The notes below the pieces were generated by a model. It was not told where the DNA came from and ran no database searches. It worked only from the letters and a program-made list of their open reading frames with translations. DNA of 64,000 bases from Pigmentiphaga kullae (GTDB lineage: Bacteria > Pseudomonadota > Gammaproteobacteria > Burkholderiales > Burkholderiaceae_B). The stretch spans positions 124,001-188,000 of the forward strand of contig NZ_SGXC01000002.1 in NCBI RefSeq assembly GCF_004216695.1, given 5' to 3'. Below are positions 47,399 to 55,906 of the stretch, in pieces (within the stretch, counting starts at the first letter, position 1; each line of letters starts with the position of its first letter). The position numbers and the translations under genes were made by a program.

Positions 47399-48960
47399 AC
47401 GCTTCCCCACGGCAGACCGGCGCCGAATGGCTGCTGCGCAGCGCCGCCGCCTCGGGCATCGAGGTCTGTTTCGCCAACCCCGGCACGACCGAACTACCCT
47501 TCGTCGGCGCGATGGATGCCGTGCCGCAGGTGCGGCCCGTCCTGTGCGCCTTCGAGGGCGTATGCTCGGGCGCGGCCGACGGCTACTACCGCATGCGCGG
47601 CACGCCCGCGATGACGCTGACCCATCTCGGGCCGGGCTTCGCCAACGCCATCGCCAACCTGCACAACGCCCGCCGCGCCGGCTCATCGGTCTACAACGTG
47701 ATCGGCGAACACATGTCGTGGCATGTGGAGGCCGACCCGCCGCTGGCCAGCGACATCGAATCGCTGGCGCGGCCCGTGTCGGCCGGCGTCTACCGGGCCG
47801 ATTCGCCGGCCTCGCTGGTGATGTCGGCACGCCAGTCGCTGGCCAACGCGATGGCGCCGAAGGGGGGCATCCACACCCTGATCCTGCCCATGGACCTGCA
47901 GGCGACGACGATGGACGAACCCGTCTTCGCCGCCCGCGTGGCGGACGCGCCGGCGGTGCTGGAGGCCGGCCTGGTCGAACAGGTGGCGGCCCATGTCGCC
48001 GCGGGCAGGAAGACCTTGCTGCTGCTGGGTGGAGACGCCCTGCACGAACCGGCGCTGATGGAGGCGCTGCGGTTCCGCGACCTGGCCAACGTCGAGGTCG
48101 TGGGCGAGACCTTTCCCGCGCGCAGCGAACACGGCGGCGGCCTGCCGGCCATTCGCCGCTTCAATCCCGCGGCCGAACAGGCCCATGCCTATCTGCTGGG
48201 TTTCGAACTCGTGGCGCTGGTCGGCGCCCGGCGTCCGGTGGCGTTCTTCGGCGTGGAGGGCTATCCCAGCTATCTGGGCGATCCGGCGCGCATGGTCGAG
48301 CTGTGTCAGGAAGGGCGGGGCGGCGCCGCTACGCTGGCGGAGCTGGCCGACGTGCTGAAGCTGGCCCGGCGCGGTCTGGAGCCGGTCGAACGCGTGACCG
48401 ACCAGGACCTGGGCGAGAGCCTGACGCCCGAGAGCGCGGCTCGGGTGGTGGCCGCCTGGCTGCCGGACCAGGCCATCATCTCGGCCGAGGGCAAGACCCT
48501 GGCCTTTCCCTTCAACGCCATTGCCGCGCGGACCTCTCGCCATGCCAGCATCGTGCTGACGGGCGGCGCGATCGGGCAGGGCATTCCGGCCGCGTTCGGC
48601 GCCGCCATCGCCGCGCCGGAGCGCAAGGTCGTGGGCCTGCAATCGGACGGCAGCGCGCTTTACACGGTGCAGGCCCTGTGGTCGATGGCGCGCGAGAACG
48701 TGGACGCGACCATCCTCATCGCCTCCAACCGCCGCTACAACATCCTGATCGACGAGATGCGCCGCAACGGCTACGAGCTTTCCTCGCCGCCGGTACGCGA
48801 CCTGCTGCAACTGTCGCGTCCCGAGCTGGACTGGCTGGGCATGGCCGCGGGCTTCGGCGTGCAGGCCGAACGCGCGACGACGGTAAGCGAACTGCGACGG
48901 TCGTTCCGGCGGGCCATGGCCGAGCGCGGGCCGCGCCTGATCGAGGTCATGCTGCCTTGA
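47395..48960 (+). CDS. Thiamine diphosphate-dependent enzyme (acetolactate synthase/2-oxoacid decarboxylase-like)
   Basis: A 521-residue ThDP enzyme with Pyr domain (FANPGTTELPFVGAMD, catalytic E54 in CAFEGVCSGAADGYYRM) and PP domain (LQSDGSALYTVQALW followed by NRRYN, the cofactor/Mg motif with SDG for GDG). The central domain is short, and the normal FAD-binding contacts of acetolactate synthase are not obvious. Benzoylformate or another aromatic 2-oxoacid decarboxylase fits better with the next gene, an aldehyde dehydrogenase. It overlaps the aminotransferase by four bases (ATGA). Confidence 0.85.
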   Translation: MNASPRQTGAEWLLRSAAASGIEVCFANPGTTELPFVGAMDAVPQVRPVLCAFEGVCSGAADGYYRMRGTPAMTLTHLGPGFANAIANLHNARRAGSSVYNVIGEHMSWHVEADPPLASDIESLARPVSAGVYRADSPASLVMSARQSLANAMAPKGGIHTLILPMDLQATTMDEPVFAARVADAPAVLEAGLVEQVAAHVAAGRKTLLLLGGDALHEPALMEALRFRDLANVEVVGETFPARSEHGGGLPAIRRFNPAAEQAHAYLLGFELVALVGARRPVAFFGVEGYPSYLGDPARMVELCQEGRGGAATLAELADVLKLARRGLEPVERVTDQDLGESLTPESAARVVAAWLPDQAIISAEGKTLAFPFNAIAARTSRHASIVLTGGAIGQGIPAAFGAAIAAPERKVVGLQSDGSALYTVQALWSMARENVDATILIASNRRYNILIDEMRRNGYELSSPPVRDLLQLSRPELDWLGMAAGFGVQAERATTVSELRRSFRRAMAERGPRLIEVMLP

Positions 48961-48989
48961 GCGGCGCCAGCCACGGAAGAATCGACGAC

Positions 48990-50420
48990 ATGCATGCGAA
49001 CTACATAGCGGGGCAATGGCTGGAAGGCGAGGGCGCCACGCGCGACATCAATCCTTCCGACGTGACAGACCTGGTCGGTGAATATGCGCACGCCACGCCG
49101 GCGCAGGTGGATCGGGCGATAGGCGCGGCGCGCGACGCCGCCGGGCGGTGGGGCCTGGCCAGCGCCACGCAGCGCGCCGAATGCCTGGATGCCATCGGCA
49201 TCGAACTCTTGCGGCGCAAGGACGAACTGGGCCGGCTGCTGGCCCGCGAAGAGGGCAAGACCCTGCCCGAGGCCGTGGGCGAGGCGGCGCGCGCGGCCGC
49301 CATCTTCCGCTTCTTCGCCGGCGAGGCGCTGCGGTTGCGCGGCGACCGGCTGCCCCAGGCCCGGGCCGGCGTGGACGTGGAGGTCACGCGCGAACCCGTG
49401 GGCGTCGTGGGGTTGATCACGCCGTGGAATTTTCCGCTGGCCATCCCGGCCTGGAAGATCGCCCCGGCGCTGGCGTATGGCAACGCGGTGGTCTTCAAGC
49501 CGGCCGACCTGGTGCCCGGCAGCGCGTGGGCGTTGGCCGAGATCATCAGCCGCGCCGGGCTGCCCGAGGGCGTCTTCAATCTCGTGATGGGGCGCGGCAG
49601 CGTGGTGGGACAGGCCATGCTGGACGATGCGCGCATAGACGCGCTGAGCTTCACCGGATCGGTGGCGACCGGCAGGCAGGTGGCGCAGGCCGCCACGCGC
49701 CGGTTCGCCAAGGTGCAGATGGAAATGGGCGGCAAGAATCCGCTGGTCGTGCTGGACGACGCCGACCTGGCCCAGGCCGTCGAATGCGCTGTGCAGGGAT
49801 CCTTTTTCTCGACCGGGCAGCGTTGCACCGCGTCCAGCCGGCTGATCGTCCAGCGCGGCATCCACGACCGTTTCGTGCGGGCGATGAAGGCGCGCATGGC
49901 CGCGCTGCGCGTGGATGACGCGCTGGCGCCGGGCACCGACATCGGCCCGGTGGTGGATGCGCGCCAGTTGCAGCAGGACGAGGAATACCTGCGCATCGGC
50001 CGGGACGAGGGAGCCACGCTGGCCTGCGGCGGCCGGCGGGTGGCGCGCGCCAAGGACGGCCACTATCTGGAGCCGGCGCTGTTCACCGACTGCCGCAACG
50101 ACATGCGCATCTGCCGCGAGGAAATCTTCGGGCCGGTCGCGGCGGTGATCCCGGTGGCGGACTACGACGAAGCGCTGGCGCTGGCCAACGAGACCGAATT
50201 CGGCCTGTCGGCGGGCATCTGCACGACCTCGCTCAAGCACGCCACGCATTTCAAGCGGCACGCCCAGGCCGGCATGGTGATGGTGAACTGCCCGACGGCG
50301 GGGGTGGATCCGCATGCGCCGTTCGGCGGCCGCAAGGGATCGAGCTACGGTCCGCGCGAGCAGGGGACCTACGCGGCCGAGTTCTATACCACCGTGAAGA
50401 CGGCGTATACCCTGGCCTGA
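48990..50420 (+). CDS. Aldehyde dehydrogenase, semialdehyde dehydrogenase-like
   Basis: An NAD(P)-dependent dehydrogenase of 476 residues with N147 (TPWNFPLA), E245 (QMEMGGKNP) and the nucleophile C279 (STGQRCTASS). Overall it is like 2-oxoglutarate semialdehyde dehydrogenases of sugar-acid pathways. It would oxidise the aldehyde made by the ThDP enzyme, or a semialdehyde made by the transaminase or dehydratase. Last gene of the oxygenase operon; a strong hairpin follows. The 29-base gap before it has only a weak GGAAGA. Confidence 0.92.
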   Translation: MHANYIAGQWLEGEGATRDINPSDVTDLVGEYAHATPAQVDRAIGAARDAAGRWGLASATQRAECLDAIGIELLRRKDELGRLLAREEGKTLPEAVGEAARAAAIFRFFAGEALRLRGDRLPQARAGVDVEVTREPVGVVGLITPWNFPLAIPAWKIAPALAYGNAVVFKPADLVPGSAWALAEIISRAGLPEGVFNLVMGRGSVVGQAMLDDARIDALSFTGSVATGRQVAQAATRRFAKVQMEMGGKNPLVVLDDADLAQAVECAVQGSFFSTGQRCTASSRLIVQRGIHDRFVRAMKARMAALRVDDALAPGTDIGPVVDARQLQQDEEYLRIGRDEGATLACGGRRVARAKDGHYLEPALFTDCRNDMRICREEIFGPVAAVIPVADYDEALALANETEFGLSAGICTTSLKHATHFKRHAQAGMVMVNCPTAGVDPHAPFGGRKGSSYGPREQGTYAAEFYTTVKTAYTLA

Positions 50421-50427
50421 GCAACCG

Positions 50428-50459
50428 CCGTGCGGCCGGCCTCGCGGCCGGCTCCACGG
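50428..50459. terminator. Hairpin between convergent operon end and ridA
   Basis: Stem CCGTG + GCCGGCC / GGCCGGC + CACGG with small bulges and a 4-base loop. It sits in the 40-bp gap between the stops of the aldehyde dehydrogenase gene and the ridA-like gene, so it can serve both strands. No T run on either side. Confidence 0.7.
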
Positions 50460-50460
50460 G

Positions 50461-50895
50461 TCAGCGGGCGACCATGGCCTCGATTTCCAGCAGCCATCCG
50501 GGATTCACCAGCCCCGCCACCTGATAGACCATGCGCGCCGGATGACCGTCGGGCTGGCCGGCGAAGAAGTCGGCATAGCCGGCGTTGAAGCCTTCGAAGT
50601 CCATCCGGTTGCCCTTGTCCGGGTCGGCCACCAGGCAGGCGCGGATATGGACCACGTTGCGCATGGACATATCCAGGCCCCGCAGGATGCCGTCCAGCCG
50701 CTCGAGCGTGCTGCGGGTCTGCGTACGCGTGTCGCCATAGGCCTGGCGGCTGTCGGCGGGCGCGGCGGGGTCCACGACGGTGGGCATCTGGCCGCTGAGG
50801 TAGTAGGTGGTGGCGCCGGGCGGCACGCCCACCGCGCGGCTGATGGGGGACTTGCCCTGGGGCACGGGGATGTGGATGAAGTCGGCATGCGGCAT
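50461..50895 (-). CDS. RidA/YjgF-family enamine/imine deaminase
   Basis: A 144-residue member of the RidA family, which hydrolyses reactive 2-aminoacrylate or other enamines released by PLP enzymes. The RidA C-terminal region is visible (PARMVYQVAGLVNPGWLLEIEAMV, with the substrate Arg and Glu), and VVHIRACLVAD is the central motif. The start at 50895 follows AGGAG; a longer frame upstream runs through the operator and is not used. Transcribed divergently from the nitroreductase under a shared operator. Confidence 0.88.
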   Translation of the reverse strand: MPHADFIHIPVPQGKSPISRAVGVPPGATTYYLSGQMPTVVDPAAPADSRQAYGDTRTQTRSTLERLDGILRGLDMSMRNVVHIRACLVADPDKGNRMDFEGFNAGYADFFAGQPDGHPARMVYQVAGLVNPGWLLEIEAMVAR

Positions 50896-50937
50896 GGTGG
50901 AACGGCTCCTTGGAAAAAACAATGATGACTCCAACAA

Positions 50938-50960
50938 ATATGATTATACTATAATCATAT
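50938..50960. promoter_or_regulatory. Operator and overlapping divergent -10 boxes (GntR-type site)
   Basis: A perfect inverted repeat, arms ATATGATTAT and ATAATCATAT with spacer ACT. It contains a TATAAT on each strand (plus 50950-50955, minus 50943-50948), so one bound repressor would block both the ridA-like and the nitroreductase promoters. A related site precedes the GntR gene. Neither promoter has a good -35. Confidence 0.75.
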
Positions 50961-50974
50961 CCGTGGAGCAGACG

Positions 50975-51730
50975 ATGAATCCTGTGCTGGAGCACCTTTG
51001 CGCGCATCGAAGCGAGCGCGATTTTTCCGCCCGTCCGGTGGATGACGAGACGCTGGCCGCGGTGTTCGAGGCCACGCGCCGGGCGCCCACCTGGAACAAC
51101 GCGCAGAACGTGTCCTGGGTCACCGTGCGCGACCCGCGGACCAAGGCCGCGCTGGCGCGATGCAGCGGCAATCAGGCCTGGATAGAACGCGCGCCGGTGT
51201 TCGTCGTGCTGTTGATGGACTTCCACAAGACCGAGCTGGCGGCCGGCCGCCATGGCCGCCGCCAGCTCGTCCTGGACAACGTCAACAGCGTGCTGATCGG
51301 CGCGCTGGACACGGGCATCCTGATGGGGACGATGATGGCGGCCGCGCGCGCCGCCGGATTGGGGGTCTGCCCCATCGGCGGCGTGCGGCGCGGCATGGAC
51401 GAGGCCATCGAATTGCTGCGCCTGCCGCGCCTGGTTGCGCCGCTGGCGGGCGTCTGCCTGGGATATCCGCATGCGGCATCGAAGGTCCGCAAGCCGCGCA
51501 TGGCGCTGGAGGCAAGCTGGCATCCGGAAGCCTACGACCGCGAGCGGGTGGCGGAGGCCATCGATGCGATGGACGCGGACATGGACGGCTACTCGCGCGG
51601 GCTGGGGCGCGAAGGCGCCCAGAACTGGTCGGATGCGGTGTCCAGCCGCTACGCCGCCGATGCCTATGGCGGCGTCGGCCCGGCGCTGCGCCGGCAGGGG
51701 TTCTGCTTCGAATGGGAGGAGGGAGTCTAA
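50975..51730 (+). CDS. Nitroreductase-family flavoprotein
   Basis: A 251-residue FMN enzyme of the nitroreductase superfamily (larger NfsA-like type). N-terminal HLCAHRSERDFSARPVDDETL and APTWNNAQNVSWVTV form the FMN phosphate and dimer contacts; GVCPIGGVRRGMDE and LAGVCLGYPHAASKVRKPRM are typical later motifs. It could reduce quinones, nitroaromatics or flavin. It starts about 13 bases after the predicted transcription start, with GGAG seven bases upstream of the ATG. Confidence 0.85.
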   Translation: MNPVLEHLCAHRSERDFSARPVDDETLAAVFEATRRAPTWNNAQNVSWVTVRDPRTKAALARCSGNQAWIERAPVFVVLLMDFHKTELAAGRHGRRQLVLDNVNSVLIGALDTGILMGTMMAAARAAGLGVCPIGGVRRGMDEAIELLRLPRLVAPLAGVCLGYPHAASKVRKPRMALEASWHPEAYDRERVAEAIDAMDADMDGYSRGLGREGAQNWSDAVSSRYAADAYGGVGPALRRQGFCFEWEEGV

Positions 51731-51756
51731 TGCTATTATCGTATAAAGGAGACTCC
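51722..51756 (+). promoter_or_regulatory. Leader hairpin covering the GntR ribosome binding site
   Basis: Arms GGAGTCT (51722-51728) and AGACTCC (51750-51756) flank a 21-base loop. The second arm overlaps the end of the AAAGGAG ribosome site of the GntR gene, and the first arm ends the nitroreductase coding sequence. Confidence 0.45.
51735..51747. promoter_or_regulatory. Second, imperfect operator before the GntR gene
   Basis: ATTAT-CGT-ATAAA matches the core of the palindrome at 50938-50960 (ATTAT-ACT-ATAAT) except in the spacer and the last base. It lies 11 bases before the GntR start codon, consistent with autoregulation. TATTAT at 51734-51739 may be a -10. Confidence 0.5.
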
Positions 51757-51757
51757 G

Positions 51758-52501
51758 ATGGCCCTGCTCAAAGACGCGCCGGAGCCCGTGCGCGCCGAAC
51801 CCAACCTGACCGAACGCATCACGCGGATGCTGATGGACGAGATCACCGGCGGGCAGTACCAGCTGGGCGAGGTTCTGCCGCCCGAGCAGGTGATCGCCGA
51901 CCGGCTGGGCGTGTCCCGCACGGTTCTGCGCGAGGCCGTCTCGCGCCTGAAGGCCGAAGGCATCGTCAGCAGCAAGCAGGGGCGCGGCCTGGCGGTGATC
52001 GCGAACACGCCCCTGTCGGTGCTGCGCCTGCATGCCGCCAGCGACGAGGACGTCGAGCAGATCCTGGGCATCGTCGAACTGCGCCGGGGATTCGAGATCG
52101 AAGCGGCGGCGCTGGCCGCCGAGCGGCGCACCCCGGAGGACCTGGCCGAGATGCGCGCCGCGCTGGACGAGATGGGCAAGGCCGTCGCCAGCGGCGAGAT
52201 CGCGCGCGGCGTGGATGCGGATCTGCGCTTCCACCGGGCGGTGGCGCGCGCCACCCGCAATCGCAACTACATCATGTTCTTCGATTTCCTGGCGGTCCTG
52301 CTGCGCAAGAACCTGGATGTCTCGCGCAGCCGCTCGGCCAAGGTGTCCGGGCGCGGAGCCGCGGCGCAGAAGGAGCACACGCGGCTGCTGGCCGCGATCG
52401 AGAAGGGCGATCCGGAGGCGGCGCGGCAGTGCGCGCGCATCCACGTCGAGAACACCGAGTCGCGCCTGCGCGGCGCGATCCAGGAAAAACCCGCCCGCTG
52501 A
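51758..52501 (+). CDS. GntR-family regulator, FadR/FCD subfamily
   Basis: A 247-residue repressor. Winged helix about 18-85 (ITGGQYQLGEVLPPEQVIADRLGVSRTVLREAVSRLKAEGIV) and an FCD effector domain from about 95, with the metal-binding type DADLRFHRAVARATRN and the late QKEHTRLLAAIEKGDPEAA His. FCD regulators usually respond to a sugar acid or organic acid, which fits the dehydratase and dehydrogenase genes downstream. AAAGGAG lies six bases from the ATG. Confidence 0.92.
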   Translation: MALLKDAPEPVRAEPNLTERITRMLMDEITGGQYQLGEVLPPEQVIADRLGVSRTVLREAVSRLKAEGIVSSKQGRGLAVIANTPLSVLRLHAASDEDVEQILGIVELRRGFEIEAAALAAERRTPEDLAEMRAALDEMGKAVASGEIARGVDADLRFHRAVARATRNRNYIMFFDFLAVLLRKNLDVSRSRSAKVSGRGAAAQKEHTRLLAAIEKGDPEAARQCARIHVENTESRLRGAIQEKPAR

Positions 52502-52613
52502 CCCGGCCCGGCTGCGCCGGGCCGCTTTCCGCCATTCATTCCATTCCCGCCTGTGTCCGCGCGTCCGTGCGCGGCCACGGGCGTCGTTCGTCCGTCTGAC
52601 CCGGAGAAGTGCC

Positions 52614-53612
52614 ATGCCGCAATCCTTACCTACTGTCATCGTTAGCGCTCCCGTGCCGCCCGACTTGCGCGCGGCCATCGAGGCGGCCTGCCGGATCGTC
52701 GACGTTCCCACGGGCCAGCGGCTGGACGAGGCGGTATCCGCCGCCGACCGCGCCGTGGCGCGCGGCGTGCTGTGCACGGTGCGCACCCCGGTGGACGCCG
52801 CCACGCTGGAGGCGCTGCCGGCCGTCGCGGTGGTGTCCAACTTCGCCGTGGGCTATGACAACATCGACGTGCCGCGCGCCACGAAGGGAGGCGTGCTGGT
52901 CTGCAATACGCCGGGCGTGCTCGATCGCGCGGTGGCCGACCTGACGATGGGCTTCGTGATCTGCCTGGCCCGGGACATGGTGGAAGGCGACGCCTACGTG
53001 CGCCGGGGCGCCTGGCTGCGGGGGCCCGCGCCGCTGACCTCGGACCTGGCGGGCAAGACGCTGGGACTGCTGGGAATGGGCCGCATCGGCCGCATGGTGG
53101 CCCGGCGCGCGCAGGCTTTCGACATGCGGGTGATCTATCACAACCGCAACCGCGACACGGCGTCCGAGGAAGAGGGGCTGGCCGCCTACCGCACGCGCGA
53201 CGAACTGTTGGCCGAGTCCGATTTCCTGAGCGTGCACGTTCCCCTGTCGGCCGAGACGCGCGGCTCGGTGGGCATGCGCGAGTTCGAGGCCATGAAGCCG
53301 TCGGCCTATCTGATCAATACCGCGCGCGGGCCGGTGGTGGACGAGGCCGCGCTGATCCAGGCGCTGCGGGAAGGCCATATTGCGGGCGCCGGGCTGGACG
53401 TGATGGAGCGCGAGCCGCTCGACCCGGCCAGTCCGTTGTGCGCGCTGTCCAATGTGGTGCTGCAGGCGCATGCGGGCAGCGCCACGGTGGAGACGCGGCG
53501 CGCGATGATGGAACTGGCGGTGACCAACCTGCTCGATGCCCTGGGGGGACGGCAGCCGCTTGCCATGGTGAATCCCGCGGTGCGCGACGGCATGGGGGCG
53601 GCCCATGCATGA
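52614..53612 (+). CDS. D-2-hydroxyacid dehydrogenase
   Basis: A 332-residue NAD(P)-dependent enzyme of the GyaR/SerA family, interconverting a 2-hydroxy acid and a 2-oxo acid (glyoxylate, hydroxypyruvate or a sugar-derived acid). Rossmann motif TLGLLGMGRIGRMVARRA, the active-site Arg in LINTARGPVVDE, and the late QAHAGSATVETR His segment are visible. CGGAGAAG precedes the ATG. It overlaps the dehydratase by eight bases. Confidence 0.9.
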   Translation: MPQSLPTVIVSAPVPPDLRAAIEAACRIVDVPTGQRLDEAVSAADRAVARGVLCTVRTPVDAATLEALPAVAVVSNFAVGYDNIDVPRATKGGVLVCNTPGVLDRAVADLTMGFVICLARDMVEGDAYVRRGAWLRGPAPLTSDLAGKTLGLLGMGRIGRMVARRAQAFDMRVIYHNRNRDTASEEEGLAAYRTRDELLAESDFLSVHVPLSAETRGSVGMREFEAMKPSAYLINTARGPVVDEAALIQALREGHIAGAGLDVMEREPLDPASPLCALSNVVLQAHAGSATVETRRAMMELAVTNLLDALGGRQPLAMVNPAVRDGMGAAHA

Positions 53613-55350
53613 CGAGCCGCCCAAAGGCCTGGACCGGGGCCTGACCCATTACGGCGACACCGAGTTCGCGCGTTTCCTGCGCCGCTCGTTCGCCCTGTCC
53701 ATGGGACACCCGCGCGAGGCGCTGGCGCGGCCCGTCATCGGCATCGCGCATCCCGGCGGCGAGTTCAACAACTGCCACCGGCATTTTCCCGAGCTGGTCC
53801 AGGCGGTCAAGCGCGGCGTGCTGGCCGCGGGCGGACTGCCCATGGAGTTTCCCAGCATCTCGCTGGGCGAGCCGTTCCTGCATCCGACCAGCATGATGTT
53901 CCGTAACCTGATGTCCATGGACGTGGAAGAGATGATCCGTGCCCAGCCCATGGACGCGGTGGTGCTGGTGGGCGGCTGCGACAAGACCGTGCCGGCCCAG
54001 TTGATGGGGGCGCTGTCGGCCGGATGCCCAGCCATCCAGCTGGTGGGCGGGCCCATGATGACGGGTCGCCACCGCGGCGAGCGCCTGGGCGCCTGTACCG
54101 ACTGCCGGCGCCATTGGGGCCGCTACCGCGCTGGCGCGATCGACGCCGGCGAGATCGGCGCGATCGAAGGCAAGCTGGCGACCACGGCGGGGACCTGCGC
54201 GGTCATGGGCACGGCCAGCACCATGGCCTGCGTGGCCGAGGCGCTGGGCATGATGCTGCCGCACACGGCGGCGATCCCTGCGGTCCACGCCGATCGCCTG
54301 CGGGCCGCCGAAGCTTCGGGCGCGCAGGCCGTGTGGCTGGCGCGCGCAGGCCTGCGGCCGGACGCCATCGTGACCGGCAAGGCCGTGGACAACGCGCTGC
54401 GGGTGTTGCTGGCGATCAGCGGATCGACCAACGCGGTCCTGCATCTGACGGCAATCGCCGGACGGCTGGGGTTGCCGGTGGACGCAGCCCGGTTGAACCG
54501 GCTGTCGGCGGAGACGCCGGTCCTGGTCGATCTCAAGCCCACCGGTTCGCATTACATGGAGGATCTGTACGCGGCCGGCGGCGTGCAGGCCATCCTGCGC
54601 GAATTGCGCGATCTGCTGCACCTGGACTGCCTGACCGTGACCGGCCGCACGGTGGGCGAGCTGCTGGACGAACAGCGCGAGGCCTGGGTGGATCGCGCGG
54701 TGATCCGCCCGCGCGTCGAACCGCTCAAGCCCGAGGGCGGGCTGCTGGCGCTGTCCGGCTCGCTCGCGCCCAACGGCGCGCTGATCAAGCGCGCGGCGGC
54801 GGACGAGGCGCTGTTCGAGCACACCGGCAGGGCGGTGGTCTTCGACACCCTGGAGGACATGGCCGAGCGGCTCGATGCCGAGGATCTGGACGTACGGCCC
54901 GACGACGTGCTGGTGCTGCGCAACGCCGGGCCGCTGGCGGCCGCCATGCCCGAGGCGGGCTACATCCCCATCCCGGCCAAGCTGGCGCGGCAGGGCGTGC
55001 GCGACATGGTGCGCATCTCGGACGCCAGGATGAGCGGCACCGCCTATGGCACGGTGGTGCTGCACGTCTCGCCCGAGGCCGCGGCGGGCGGGCCCCTGGC
55101 CCTGGTCAGGAACGGCGACCGGATCCGCCTGTCGGTGGCGCGGCGCACGATCGACCTGCTGGTGGACCAAGCCGAGCTGGAGTGCCGCCGCGCCGCCTGG
55201 ACGCCCGTGCGGCCTGCGGCGCAGCGCGGCTACCAATGGCTGTATCAGCGGCACGTGATGCAGGCCGAACATGGATGCGACTTCGATTTCCTGCGCGCGC
55301 AGGCGCGCCCCGACGATGCCGGCGACGGCCGGCAAGGAGACCCCGCATGA
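53605..55350 (+). CDS. IlvD/EDD-family dehydratase (sugar-acid dehydratase type)
   Basis: A [2Fe-2S], Mg-dependent dehydratase of 581 residues. Cluster ligands C57 (EFNNCHRH), C125 (GGCDKTVPA) and C198 (GTCAVMGTAS) fit the spacing of pentonate dehydratases such as XylD. The motifs differ enough from IlvD that a sugar-acid substrate (arabinonate, xylonate or similar) is more likely than dihydroxy-isovalerate. Both ends overlap neighbours (eight bases with the dehydrogenase, four with the cupin), so the three are co-translated. Confidence 0.9.
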   Translation: MHDEPPKGLDRGLTHYGDTEFARFLRRSFALSMGHPREALARPVIGIAHPGGEFNNCHRHFPELVQAVKRGVLAAGGLPMEFPSISLGEPFLHPTSMMFRNLMSMDVEEMIRAQPMDAVVLVGGCDKTVPAQLMGALSAGCPAIQLVGGPMMTGRHRGERLGACTDCRRHWGRYRAGAIDAGEIGAIEGKLATTAGTCAVMGTASTMACVAEALGMMLPHTAAIPAVHADRLRAAEASGAQAVWLARAGLRPDAIVTGKAVDNALRVLLAISGSTNAVLHLTAIAGRLGLPVDAARLNRLSAETPVLVDLKPTGSHYMEDLYAAGGVQAILRELRDLLHLDCLTVTGRTVGELLDEQREAWVDRAVIRPRVEPLKPEGGLLALSGSLAPNGALIKRAAADEALFEHTGRAVVFDTLEDMAERLDAEDLDVRPDDVLVLRNAGPLAAAMPEAGYIPIPAKLARQGVRDMVRISDARMSGTAYGTVVLHVSPEAAAGGPLALVRNGDRIRLSVARRTIDLLVDQAELECRRAAWTPVRPAAQRGYQWLYQRHVMQAEHGCDFDFLRAQARPDDAGDGRQGDPA

Positions 55351-55859
55351 CCGGAACCGTGTTTGCCCAACCCCTGGCGCAGTTGCCGGGCATCCTGCCC
55401 GAGATCGCGATCGACGCCGTCCCCGCCGACGAGCGCGTCTGGGTCCCGCAGGCGCCCAACGTCTGGTTCCGCCCGCTGTTCTTCAACACGCTGGGCGGCG
55501 GCTGGTGCAACCTGCTGCGGGTGCGGCGCTCGGGCGTCCTGAGCCGGCACATCCATCCCGCGCCGGTGTTCGGCTACGTCATCAAGGGCTCCTGGCGTTA
55601 CCTGGAGCACGACTGGGTGGCCTCGGCCGGCCGCTTCGTGTTCGAGCCGCCGGGCGAGATCCATACCCTGATGGTGGACGCCGACGCCGAGCACGACGAA
55701 ATGATCACCTTCTTCAACGTCAGCGGCGCCATGGTCTACCTGGACGAGCAGGGCATGCAGATCGGCTACGAGGACGTGTTCAGCAAGATCGAGATGTGCA
55801 GGCGCCACTATCGAGAAGCGGGGCTGGGCGACGACTACGTGCGGCAGTTCATCCGCTAG
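55347..55859 (+). CDS. Cupin protein, 2,4'-dihydroxyacetophenone dioxygenase-like
   Basis: A 170-residue single-domain cupin. Motif 1 is SRHIHPAPVFGYVIKGSWRY (two metal His), motif 2 EPPGEIHTLMV (third His), consistent with an Fe-dependent C-C cleaving dioxygenase or a ChrR-type sensor. The N-terminal LPEIAIDAVPADERVWVPQAPNVWFRPLFF is characteristic of this cupin group. AAGGAG lies before the ATG, which overlaps the dehydratase stop. Confidence 0.8.
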   Translation: MTGTVFAQPLAQLPGILPEIAIDAVPADERVWVPQAPNVWFRPLFFNTLGGGWCNLLRVRRSGVLSRHIHPAPVFGYVIKGSWRYLEHDWVASAGRFVFEPPGEIHTLMVDADAEHDEMITFFNVSGAMVYLDEQGMQIGYEDVFSKIEMCRRHYREAGLGDDYVRQFIR

Positions 55860-55906
55860 CCGCTCCAGGGGTCGCAGGAATTTCTTCATATCGCATCGAG
55901 GGACTT

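Noticed and set aside
47427-48989. A 997-codon frame suggesting a fusion protein ahead of the aldehyde dehydrogenase
   Set aside because: The upstream part is an out-of-frame shadow of the ThDP enzyme; the dehydrogenase proper begins at 48990 with MHANYIAGQW.
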